From positions 51,160,702 through 51,224,701 of the forward strand of contig NC_065881.2 in NCBI RefSeq assembly GCF_932274485.2: a DNA stretch of 64,000 bases, in the 5' to 3' direction. The translations under genes were made by a program, and so were the position numbers. The notes below the pieces were generated by a model. That model did no database searches. It was not told where the DNA came from and saw only the letters and a program-made list of their open reading frames with translations. Below are positions 1 through 8,880 of the stretch, piece by piece. The first letter of the stretch is position 1, and each line of letters begins with the position of its first letter. The stretch is from Patella vulgata. Lineage: Eukaryota; Mollusca; Gastropoda; Patellidae.

Positions 1-67
1 TTCTTTCCTGTTGATGCATTGATGCATATATACCGGTAGTACAATAATGATGTCACAGACATGATTT

Positions 68-400
68 GATGTCATATTCGAATTCTATGGTTAGATGTTT
101 CTATTTGTCCATAATACATTTTTATGACCTAAAGTGAACAGTTTAGCGTTTTTTTGGATGTAAAGTTCAATTGATACTTGTATCCACATTTGAAAGATTT
201 CACCGATAGATGACTAGTCACAATTGATTTTGTAAGATTTTGTCTTCTGATCTTTTTTATATTTTTTTAGCATTCATTATACATCAGAGAAATAATATGA
301 CGTCATATTCGGATTCTAATGAGTGTATGATTCTATATGTCCAAAATACATTTTTAAGGCTTAAAGTGAACGGTTTAGCCGTTATTTGTATGTAAAGTTT
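68..400. repeat. Diverged direct repeat, two ~100-bp units
   Basis: Unit 68-168 and unit 299-400 align along their whole length, 231 bp apart. Both run from a GTCATATTCG core through TACATTTTTA and AAAGTGAAC to TGTAAAGTT. They differ at roughly one base in six by eye. No coding frame is shared. This is either an old tandem duplication with a 231-bp unit or two dispersed copies of one element. Confidence 0.7.
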
Positions 401-734
401 ACACTGGCGGCCATCTTTAATTTATGGTAATTAGACCTTTTCTACGTGTCGAAAATTTGGGGACTTTTGTTTTCAAATGCAGAATACCCTACTGAATAAT
501 AATCAAAAGCTAAATTTTGCAAATGCATTGGATGGCATAACAAGTACTACGACAATCGCATAATCAGCTGGTGCATTGATGAATGATAATGGTACTAATT
601 ATCACATTTAGAATTCAGAGATAGCCTATATTTTATTACTTTAGCATATTTGATGTATATAAGAAGGTAAGCTGATACATTGAGAAATATGGTTTGGAAC
701 AGAATGGATGGGGTGGGGAATTTTCTGAATGCTT

Positions 735-1000
735 TCATAGCCTATAATGTAGCAATGCAAAAGCTCGCTAGGGGCGCCACTGATACTATTTTTTATCACT
801 GTCAAAAAATCTGACCGTAAAATCTGCCGTTTTTGTTCCGTGACTTCGGGAAGCTGTATGACCACCATCATAGCCTATAATGTAGCAATGCAAAAGCTCG
901 CTAGGGGCGCCACTGATACTATTTTTTATCACTGTCAAAAAATCTGACCGTAAAATCTGCCGTTTTTGTTCCGTGACTTCGGGAAGCTGTATGACCACCA
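735..1000. repeat. Exact tandem duplication, 2 x 133 bp
   Basis: Units 735-867 and 868-1000 read as identical base for base, with no spacer. The minus strand keeps an open frame through both copies, but it matches no family I know and simply mirrors the duplicated DNA. Identity this high means either a recent duplication or an assembly artefact. Confidence 0.9.
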
Positions 1001-1573
1001 ACACGGATGACTTTTTACTTTTCGTGAAGAGGAGAAAACAGAGTTTGTGTCGAGCGTGGTTTGTTCATTCAGAAACGTATTTACGACTGATTTTTTATAT
1101 TTTGAAAAAATAAAATTATCAGAAAAAGGCAAAAACGACGCTCATCACTGGAAGTAAACGTATTTTCTCATAAAATGACCCCTTTTCTAGTTATATTGAC
1201 CTGTATTTCATTCACCAAACGTTGGAACTAGTGCCAGAGCTCGGGAAAACAAATCATGTGGAAGAAATGAAAAGATAACTCCACCGATGTAGGTGCAGAC
1301 CACAGCAGCTTTCTTGTTATTGTGAACGTGTCAAACCAAGTTTCCTTTTTGCTAACAGTGGGCTGATTCTGAGGCACAATTTTCAAGTGCACTTTTTGGG
1401 GGTATAAAGTCTGGTGCACGGTTTGAATTCTTTCTCTTGTATTGTTACAATATTTTATTGATTCTATTAACACTTCCCTAAAATTAATTTTTTTTAAAAA
1501 ATTATCTCTTGGATTACTGTCTCTTTTGTTGGTGATCAAATGACAGCCATATGGAATCTGATTCTGATACAAG
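1001..1573. other. Unassigned stretch
   Basis: AT-rich sequence between the 133-bp duplication and the SINE. The minus strand is open from 1228 to 1572 (114 codons), but the product has no domain I recognise and no start context or splice signals that single it out. Nothing else seen. Confidence 0.4.
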
Positions 1574-1936
1574 AAAATGAAATGGGGTTTAATGTTCTAC
1601 TCCTACTGGGCTAATGAAGAGGGCAGGGGCGTGGGTAGGGGGGAACATGCCATTGTAGTGTGCTATGAGGGGAAACTTTGCCAAAACAGCGGCGCAACAG
1701 CCTACTCTTATTTCGAATTCAAACTGTCGAGGTTTCTTTTATGCGTACATGGGACATCAGTTTTTTTTTATTCTATCCGAATGACTATGTTGTCACTTGT
1801 TAGGTCAACCGTCGTACATCTGGGGGGAGGCTGGTGTGTATAACACAATGAACTTGCTCGGCTAATGCAGGAATTGAACACGGCACATCAAGTTGAGTGA
1901 GCCAATGTCCTACCCACTGAGCTACTGTGGCTCCCT
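1574..1936 (-). mobile_element. SINE family 1 (tRNA-derived), full-length but diverged
   Basis: Read on the minus strand, it starts with a tRNA-like head near 1936 (box-A-like and box-B-like segments around GAGCTACTGTGG and TTGAACAC on the plus strand) and ends at 1574 with the family tail, complement of GGGGTTTAATGTTCTAC, followed by a short (TTTCA)-type tail. The middle matches the 8550-8880 copy (plus-strand words CTATGAGGGGAAACTTTGCC and CGTACATGGGAC). Diverged, so older than that copy. Confidence 0.8.
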
Positions 1937-3956
1937 GTTGCCAGAAAAGAGAATGGGCTGGATGAGTATGGGATGTCCAGTGCTCCATCCCCAGAATTCA
2001 CTTTGTTTTGCGGATCAGAGAACCCGACAATGATAAGTTGAATGAAAAACAATTAAGGTCATATGTACGGATTAGCGGCGAACAATAAAGATCCCTAGAT
2101 ACCTACAAATCGAGGAGCAGTCTAGGAAGTTGGATTAATTCTACCTAAAATTTGAGGTCCATCATATGTGAATTCTATCTTTAAAAAAGTCTTAAACGCA
2201 AATTAACCAAATTTGGGTTTTTTATCCATGTTGCAGACCCCATATCAAAACAAATAAATTGTATAGCCCAAATTTAAAAATTCCAATAGATAGTTAATGG
2301 TCGGAAGGATATTTCCTGAAAATTTGATGCCAATATCTTCATTAGTTGCTGGGAGATGGTCTTCGGTCACTTTTTTGGCATATTTTAAAAAAAAGTGTTT
2401 ACTGACATCCATCAATTTGGGGTCTTAAAAGTGCAACAACTTTTTTATTTCTTAACCGATTTTTAATTTTTTGTTTTGTTTCTTAAATAGGAAGGGGGCT
2501 AGAATGCTAGTAAATATTCAGTTTTAGTCAGATTCAAAAATATTAAAAAGCTTTTGCATTGCTATATAATGACAGGAAACAAATGGGAAGTTTAAATGGT
2601 AAACTATTCTAAAACCGAAAGCATTTCTGTCGATTTGTGACTTTGTTTTGAAGATATCTGATTGGTTCTAGTTTGTAATTTTCTGTCCAGGTCCACAAAA
2701 TAGCTTAGTAGTAGTAGAGCTTGTGGCGATCATGTTTGATCCAACTCCCTTTTCTATTTCCATCACTTTTACATTCCATCACTTTTACATTTTAGGGTTA
2801 GGGTCAGGTATTTAAGATTAAAACTATAAATTCAGCGGTAGGGGTCTAAGATTAAAACCAACAAGTAAGACAAAATCTTCAACAACATTGAAATATTGAG
2901 ACACAAAAATGAATGCTGAGCTTATTTGTAGGCCATGCATACTTCATATATATTATTAAATGTGTATGACTTTGTCTAAGTGCATATATATGTATGCATG
3001 TTGTCCTTAATTGACGTTTGATGCAATAAACATGCTATCTTATCTTACCAGCATTCAGAGTTAGCAGGCCCAGGGCAGAGTAAAACTAAAAGTAAATTAA
3101 TATAGAGCAAAGCTCTTTTCCGGTAACAGGAGCGTAATTGAAAATGTCACCAACAGACTGTTGATTAAAAAAAAATTCAGACCGGAACCGGATACACTGG
3201 GGAAAAAAGGCAATGCGCATGTCAACTTACCAAATCTCGACCAATCGAGATCACGTAACTAACAAAAATAATTCTACACACCAAATCTCGTCCAAGCAAG
3301 ATTACGCGCCTCATAGAACTATTTCTATTTTTTACGTCAATGAAATTAATTCTCACACTTTTTTTTAAAAACAAAATTAATGTATAAAATTTAGATCTAA
3401 ATAAAAATCAATTTTGAAAAACTAAATTATTTAACATTGTTTGTATCACTTGAGAAAATTAATTATGAAGGTTTTATATTTGACAATAATTAGCTTCGCT
3501 CTACTCAGGCATTGCCTGTTAGTGTTACATATTAATATCGCCTATATGTTACGAACCTGGTGAATGTCCCTCTAACACTTTATTTAAAGTCGTATTTTTC
3601 TCCATTATATTCTATTATCATCACACAGCATTATTTAAAATTATGTTATCTACTTAAACGTAAAAGTAAAGTCTACTTTAATTCAGAAATTATTGTTGTT
3701 GTTTACAGTTGCCAAGATGGTACTCGGTACTTGTTCTATTTCCTTCACAAAAGAGTTCGCATTAGAGTTATCTACCCGAACAGGGCTTTGTAACTTAGAG
3801 TTTAGCCAGAGCCTTTTTGTTGTGGATCTATATTTATTTTATGATCAGTAGTAGAATACCGCGTTTTATCAGTGAAATAAAAGTGTTATTCCACTGGCTA
3901 AAGTAGTCCATGTTGTTTTTACCTAAAATGATTGTAAAATCATAAAATAAATAGAA
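1937..3956. other. Unassigned AT-rich stretch
   Basis: No gene or known element recognised. It holds a perfect 16-bp tandem pair (CCATCACTTTTACATT at 2760-2791) and, at 3870-3896, a small hairpin (CAGTGAAATAA pairing with a copy ending ATTCCACTG) just before the larger hairpin element. A 77-codon plus-strand frame at 3560-3793 has no recognisable features. Confidence 0.4.
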
Positions 3957-4106
3957 CATTTGTCGTTTTGTCGTGAATAACATATTTTATTTCATCTCTA
4001 AGCAAGAAAACGTTTATATTTTCACTCATGCTACGCATTCGTGAAAATATAAGTTTTCTTGCTTCTCGATGAAATAAAATATGTTATTCACTCTAAAATG
4101 ACAAAT
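3957..4106. mobile_element. Hairpin MITE, ~66-bp arms
   Basis: The first ~66 bases and the last ~66 bases are near-perfect reverse complements, both containing GAATAACATATTTTATTTCA, separated by a loop of under 20 bases around CATGCTACGCATTC. Foldback structure of this size is typical of a MITE. No clear target duplication was found, so family is open. Confidence 0.75.
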
Positions 4107-4178
4107 ATCCTCTATATATTCGAATAAGAAGATCTTAATCTGTCAAATTCATCAAGAAAACTCGAATAAAAATCAAAG

Positions 4179-4619
4179 TTGTTAATAAACCATACCCTAA
4201 CCCTCATTCTTATCTATAATTTATGCATAACTAAATGTGTATTTCCAAATTTATTTAAGTCAGCTAAGGTTCTGCCTTTACATAAGTCTGGTTGTAAAAC
4301 GGATCCGAATAATTTTCGTCAAATATCTATTTTATCTGTATTATCAAAACCACTTGAAAAACGTGTCTAAATGTCTAATGGAATTTTTAAACAAACATAG
4401 ATTATTGTATGCTAAGCAATCAGGTTTCAGACAAACTAGTTCTTGTTTAACTGCCTTGACACATATAACAGAAAATATTTATGATAATTTGAATTCCAAT
4501 TTGTTAAGTGGATTAATCTTTTTTGACTTCAGAAAAGCCTTTGACTTAGTGAATCATAAATTATTATTACAAAAATGTGCTTTATACAAATTATCGAAAT
4601 ATTCCCCATCATTTCTTAA
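4179..4619 (+). pseudogene. LINE reverse transcriptase, part 1 (fingers and palm start)
   Basis: Encodes the start of an RNA-directed DNA polymerase that would copy LINE RNA at a nicked target. Visible motifs are KSGCKTDPNNFRQISIL (the usual DPNNYRPISLL block, 4280-4345) and GLIFFDFRKAFDLVNHKLL (motif A, 4510-4560, with the catalytic Asp in FFDFRKAFD). The frame changes near 4369: the first block is read in one frame up to LSKPLEKRV and continues in another from CLMEFLNKHRLLYAKQSGFR, so a one- or two-base indel lies there. The reading ends where the MITE begins at 4620. Upstream endonuclease is absent. Confidence 0.85.
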
Positions 4620-5076
4620 AGTAGCTAAGTCTCTAACTCAATTCATCCAAAATCTTCAACATTGAAAACACGATTTTTTTGTCAAATTAAATCAACATTC
4701 ATGTTGTGATCTTACCGGAAAAAGATGGGCTTTTGATATCCAATATTTAAGACAAAATAAACATTTTACCATTGGTACACGAATCGTGTACCATAATGCG
4801 CTTCAGCCCCAGTTGTATCAAGAGACTCGAGGGACGAGGCTAGACACATTGCACCAAATCAAACGGCGTATGTAGACAGGAATAACCAGACGCTAGAAAT
4901 TTGCACTCGCTTGAGACTCCTGGCTTATTTCGCCGAACATAACTGATTTGAAATTGGAGTAAAAACGGATACCATTGAATGTAAATCAGTTTATATACAT
5001 TCATACTACATTATTATATGCGTTACGACTCACTTTTGTCAATTTCTAGGTCCCAAATGTTAGCGATTTAGCCCCT
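4620..5076. mobile_element. TTAA-target MITE, family P1 (piggyBac-like), 457 bp
   Basis: Flanked by TTAA at 4616-4619 and 5077-5080. Ends are imperfect inverted repeats: AGTAGCTAAGTCTCTAA at the left and, read inward from the right, AGGGGCTAAATCGCTAA. Removing the insert plus one TTAA rejoins the LINE reading frame exactly (SFLK on the left, [11 protein letters not shown] on the right), which proves the insertion boundaries. The element is non-coding. A second copy lies at 18614-19100 in the opposite orientation. TTAA duplication is the hallmark of piggyBac-type transposases, but the transposase is not present, so superfamily is inferred. Confidence 0.9.
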
Positions 5077-5080
5077 TTAA

Positions 5081-6054
5081 ATCATATCTTTTTGACAGAA
5101 ATCAGTGTTCATCTGTTAATGGATGCACCTGTTCATTTCAGCCAGTCGTACATGGGGTGCCACAAGGATCTGTCCTTGGTCCCTTACTTTTTAATATCTT
5201 CATTAATGATCTGCCTTTAAATTTGTCTTCTAACTGTGATCTATTAGCAGACGATACTACAGTTTATACTTCGGCTGCAACGTTATCCCAACTTCGAACT
5301 AAATTACAGTTAGATACTAATAGTGTTCTAAATTGGTGTGTTAATAATTCCATGATAATAAATATAATGAAAACTAAAGCTATGCTTGTAACAACGCCTC
5401 AGAAAAGAAAGTTTATTAAAGAATCCCTTGATATTCAAATTGAAGGTAAAAAAATTGAAGTAGTTAACTCTTTTAAACTCTTTGGTGTATATACTGATCA
5501 AAATTTGAATTGGAATGACCATTTTAAGATGATCAGTAAAACCTTAAACCAGAAACTATTTCAATTGCGAAGGATTAAAACATATCTATCTAAATCCTTC
5601 CAGCTACTATATTATAAGTCACATTTCTTGCCATATATAGATTACTGCTCTCCAATTTGGGATAACTGTAGCAAAACTGCATATTTACTCCTTCAGCGTC
5701 AACAAAATCGTGCCTTCAAACTCATTTTTGATCAAGAACATTCTACTGACTTGCCCCCTTTTCTAAGGAAATGCCAGCTGCTGAATATAGAGTCAAGACA
5801 TAAGTTAAACAAACTTATTTTCATATATAAAATACTTAACAATGTTTGTCCAACTTATTTATCTAATCTATTATTGAATTATAAGACTCCTTATAACAGT
5901 ATTAATTCTCGACTGACCGTCTTCAGACCGAATTTAGATATTATTAAGAATAGTTTGCGTTATAAAGGTGCAAAATCGTGGAATGATTTACCTGAAACCA
6001 TAAAAACAAATTTCAGAAATGTTTATTCTTTTCGAAGACTTATTACTAATAATA
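5081..6054 (+). pseudogene. LINE reverse transcriptase, part 2 (palm, thumb, C-terminus)
   Basis: Continuous open reading from the MITE junction. Motifs in order: [20 protein letters not shown] (motif B, about 5145-5205), [11 protein letters not shown] (motif C, the ADD catalytic pair near 5241-5275), [15 protein letters not shown] (the LGV block, about 5470-5510) and [13 protein letters not shown] (thumb, 5630-5670). It has no frameshift or stop before 6054. The open frame runs past 6054 only because the first bases of the Tc1 terminal repeat happen to stay open, so its last ~15 residues (to 6101) are not LINE protein. All palm catalytic residues of this part are kept, so the copy was in good condition when the Tc1 element hit it. 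Confidence 0.88.
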
Positions 6055-6088
6055 TACTATTAAAAAAAAGTAGGGGATATTTGATTTT
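6055..6088 (+). repeat. Left terminal inverted repeat of the intact Tc1
   Basis: Begins TACTATTAAAAAAAAGTAGG and matches the complement of 7552-7585 with one mismatch (A versus C at 6062). The same sequence ends the deleted relative at 21885-22585. Likely transposase binding site. Confidence 0.93.
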
Positions 6089-6270
6089 TAAGTGTTATTA
6101 AAGTCACCTAATGAAACTGACGAAGAAACAAATGACAAAATGAAATGAAGTTCACATTCATCGATTTATTCCAAATGATCGTTAGACTAAGTAAGGCACA
6201 GACTGACCATTATAAGGGTAAAATGATACCCGGGGTCAAACAGCAAAGTTACCACAGCATCACAACCAAG

Positions 6271-7290
6271 TCAGTAACGGGTAAATCCTCCTCTGTTTGC
6301 CAAACAAGCATTGATCCGACGTGGCATACTCCTAATGAGACGTCTAAGGTCATTTTGGTCCAGATTGTCCCATTCCTGTTGCAACGCAGCAGCAAGTTCT
6401 TGGACATTGGCAGGACGTTGTTGACGTTGACGTAACCTCTGTCCAAGCATGTCCCAGACATGCTCGATGGGGGAGAGGTCGGGACTCAGTGCTGGCCAAG
6501 GTAATGTGGTGATGTTCTGTTGTTGGAGGTAACCTGTAACGATCCTGGCCCTGTGACATCTTGCGTTGTCATCCTGGAAGATGAAACGGCGGCCATGACG
6601 TCGTGCGAACGGCACAACATGGACTGCCAAGATGTTGTCCCGGTAGTACTGGCCTGTAACACGCCCTGCAACAACATGTAAAGCCGTTCTTCCAGCAACA
6701 GTGATGCCTCCCCACACCATAACAGAACCACCCCCAAATCGATCATGTCTGATGACGTTAACGTCTTGGAAGCGCTCGTTTCGACGACGCCACACCCTCC
6801 TACGTCTGTCCAAAAAATCAACAGTGAACCTTGACTCATCTGAAAACATCACATTGCTCCAGCGTCGATTATCCGTGTGTTGACGATCCCTACACCAACG
6901 ACGTCTTGCCTGAATGTGATGATCTCTCAAACAAGGGATCACGCGAGGACGTCGGGCGCGAAGGTGACCCCTATGCAGTCGATTCCGAATCGTCTGGCCA
7001 CTCACTCTCACACCAGTGTCTGTTTGAAGACGAGCGCTGATCTGATTTGCTGTGATGACACGATTTCTCAAGGCCAAGGTACGGATAAATCGATCCTGGG
7101 CTTGAGTTGTCGCCCTTGGTCGACCTGAGCGTGGTCTGTCCTGTACAGATTGTGTATCACGGTATCTGGACCATAGCCTGCTTATGACAGACTGAGAAAC
7201 ATTCATCGTCCGCGCCACAACCGCCTGTGTTGTGCCGATCTGTAGCATGCCAAGGGCACGTAACCTTTCATTTTGGGTAAGCCGACGCAT
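6271..7290 (-). CDS. Tc1 transposase, 339 aa, DD34E
   Basis: Cut-and-paste transposase that would bind the terminal repeats and insert at TA. Residues 1-50 form a helix-turn-helix (LTQNERLRALGMLQIGTTQA, then VARTMNVSQSVISRLWSRY). A GRPR-type linker follows at 53-60 (PRSGRPRA), and a second helix-turn-helix at about 65-110. The catalytic core has FSDESRF (Asp151), a glycine patch FGGGSVMVWGGI (185-196), FQDDNARCH (Asp241) and SPDLSPIEHVWD (Glu276). Asp241 and Glu276 are 34 residues apart, the DD34E spacing of Tc1. Length is normal for Tc1 (about 340). No stop or frameshift. It starts at the only Met that includes the first helix-turn-helix and stops 216 bp inside the left end of the element. 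Confidence 0.95.
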   Translation of the reverse strand: MRRLTQNERLRALGMLQIGTTQAVVARTMNVSQSVISRLWSRYRDTQSVQDRPRSGRPRATTQAQDRFIRTLALRNRVITANQISARLQTDTGVRVSGQTIRNRLHRGHLRARRPRVIPCLRDHHIQARRRWCRDRQHTDNRRWSNVMFSDESRFTVDFLDRRRRVWRRRNERFQDVNVIRHDRFGGGSVMVWGGITVAGRTALHVVAGRVTGQYYRDNILAVHVVPFARRHGRRFIFQDDNARCHRARIVTGYLQQQNITTLPWPALSPDLSPIEHVWDMLGQRLRQRQQRPANVQELAAALQQEWDNLDQNDLRRLIRSMPRRINACLANRGGFTRY

Positions 7291-7551
7291 ATCAAAATTT
7301 GTTTTCTGGTCACTAAAACAATTAAACTGATGTTTCCACCCTGGAATTCAATGCCACAATGACTGTAACATTCAAAGTCAGAGTCGTGCAAATCTTGGGT
7401 TGGACCCCCATGATGATCCCAAGCATCACCTGCATTCCATGCGGTAGCTATTGGTGCGTTTGGGCGTCACATGTAACTGGAAATGTTTCTTCTGTTAGGT
7501 TCTATAGTGACTTTTTTCGTAGTCATTTGCATATTTTAGTATTATGCCCCC

Positions 7552-7585
7552 AAAATCAAATATCCCCTACTTTTTTTGAATAGTA
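7552..7585 (-). repeat. Right terminal inverted repeat of the intact Tc1
   Basis: Mirror of 6055-6088. The transposase gene starts about 260 bp inside this end, so any promoter would lie between 7290 and 7552. No clear TATA box was picked out there. Confidence 0.93.
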
Positions 7586-7587
7586 TA

Positions 7588-7842
7588 TGTTTCAAACCTA
7601 AATCATCATCTTACTAATACTACCGGTAATACATGTACCACACGGTACATAATTGGTGCAAGATCGATATGTAAGCCATTATGTTTAATGTTCATTTCAA
7701 TATTTCAATTGATAACCGTTGTTATATTTGTTATTTTTATTGTTTTTGTTATATAGGGCACAACGTGTCAGAAACGTCCATACATATCGGACCTAGTTTG
7801 TTCACCCTTTCGAAATAAAGATATTATTATTATTATTATTAT
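7588..7842 (+). mobile_element. LINE 3' end with (ATT)n tail
   Basis: Resumes the LINE after the Tc1 target site. Contains the non-coding 3' segment GGGCACAACGTGTCAGAAAC (about 7757-7776) and ends AATAAAGATATT followed by ATT repeats. Short microsatellite tails in place of poly(A) are known in CR1- and L2-type LINEs. Confidence 0.75.
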
Positions 7843-8034
7843 TCTCTAACTTCTAGATGTTACCATGGACCCTGAAGAAATACGGTCCATACGCATTGGC
7901 AATAGCCTATCGGCAATTTTATATTTTTTCATACAAATCTGTATCAGCCTTTTCAGCCATCCTTGAACTATCCCGACCGTGCTCTATCTTATGGTACGGC
8001 TGGGAGGTCAGAATTTATTTCCGATTTGCGCTTA

Positions 8035-8500
8035 TCTGGATTATGATTGTACGAAAAATCACGTTTTTAACTTGTGGATCCTCTAGAGGTAGCAATTTTT
8101 GTTTTCAAAATCGTTCAAATATATCACCGTTACATTATAATTATATGCAGGTTGAGTCCGAATTTCCGGAAAATCGGACCGAAACTTCCCGTCAAATGGC
8201 CGCTCCCCTTTACGCAAATAGGGTAAAAGTATGTAATACTAAGGTTGTAACAATTTTTATCCGATTTCTATGAAACTTAAGACGAGTGTTGGGTGAGTTC
8301 AAGTTTGGTTCGCATCGGACCTTGCGCGTTCTAGAGTTAATGCCAAATGTCATTTACGCAAAACGTGAAATATGAATGAAGTTTGTGGGCCTCCCAGAGT
8401 CGACAATTTTTGTTCGATTCATGAGATAAAAATTAAACTATGTGTTGAGGATCACTTTGGTACGCATGAGCCCATTCATTGTAGTCGAGCTTTAACCACT
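8035..8500 (-). mobile_element. Pearl-like element, H2-type core repeats, fragment
   Basis: Read on the minus strand it contains the same core words as the 31.1-33.7 kb element: TATTTGCGTAA then GCGGCCATTT, TCGGTCCGATTTTC, GTAACGGTGATATATT, ACCTCTAGAGG and AAACGTGATTTTTCGTACAA. About 1.3 core units are present with neither the head nor the hairpin tail, so this is an internal fragment. Bases 7843-8034 beside it show nothing recognisable. Confidence 0.8.
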
Positions 8501-8549
8501 GCAATAATAGAATGTTGGAAACATTATATCCCGCCGTGTTTTAATTAGC

Positions 8550-8880
8550 CAGGGGGATCACGTGGCTAAGTTGGTAAGACGTTGGCTCGCTAGCCCGGTG
8601 GTCGGGTGTTCGATCCCTGCATTGGCCGAGAAAGGTCATTCCGATTTTCCGGCGTGGTTTTTCCTTTGTCAGAGATGGGACGGAAAACCGAGGTCCCGTG
8701 TACACATTGGCGTGCACGTAAAAGATCCCTTGGAAGTTGGAATTCGATATAAGAGTAGGCCGTAGCGCCGCTGCCCGGGCAAAATTTCCCTCATAGCACA
8801 CTGTATGGCGTATGCCCGTCTTCATAGCCCAGATTAGGAGCAGAACAGTAGGACGTTAAACCCCATTTCATTTCATTTCA
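8550..8880 (+). mobile_element. SINE family 1, full length, young
   Basis: A 331-bp tRNA-derived SINE. The head has a box-A-like TGGCTAAGTTGGTAAGACG (8563-8581) and box-B-like GGGTGTTCGATCC (8606-8618). The body includes GTGCACGTAAAAGATCCC and the 3' end is GTAGGACGTTAAACCCCATT followed by TTTCA repeats. A perfect 10-bp target duplication TTTAATTAGC lies at 8540-8549 and 8881-8890. Full length plus perfect duplication marks it as the youngest SINE copy here. It is not a tRNA gene: there is no acceptor stem and the body is foreign. Confidence 0.93.

Larger units (their letters stand above)
6055..7585 (-). mobile_element. Complete Tc1 transposon, 1531 bp, looks intact
   Basis: Both ends carry a 34-bp terminal inverted repeat (6055-6088 and 7552-7585; 33 of 34 bases match; core AAAAGTAGGGGATATTTGAT). 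TA dinucleotides at 6053-6054 and 7586-7587 are the expected target duplication. One gene fills most of the interior on the minus strand. It is inserted in the 3' part of the LINE gene. Intact ends, intact target duplication and an unbroken gene with all three catalytic acids together suggest a recent insertion and possibly a functional element. Confidence 0.95.
4150..7842 (+). mobile_element. LINE (CR1/L2/Jockey group), 5'-truncated, split by two DNA elements
   Basis: A non-LTR retrotransposon reconstructed from three plus-strand pieces: reverse transcriptase part 1 (4179-4619), part 2 (5081-6054) and the 3' end (7588-7842). The 3' end closes with AATAAAG followed by an (ATT)n tail at about 7818-7842. 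The endonuclease and ORF1 regions are missing, so the copy is 5'-truncated, as is usual for LINEs. A TTAA-target MITE sits at 4620-5076 and a Tc1 transposon at 6055-7585. Both junctions restore LINE sequence exactly when one copy of the target duplication is kept. Confidence 0.88.

Noticed and set aside
6701-7128. Plus-strand open frames inside the intact Tc1
   Set aside because: Antisense shadows of the transposase; no domain and no start context.
8556-8625. tRNA gene
   Set aside because: Only promoter boxes resemble tRNA; there is no acceptor stem, and the segment is the head of a SINE with a target duplication. The same holds for 16518-16605 and the other SINE heads.
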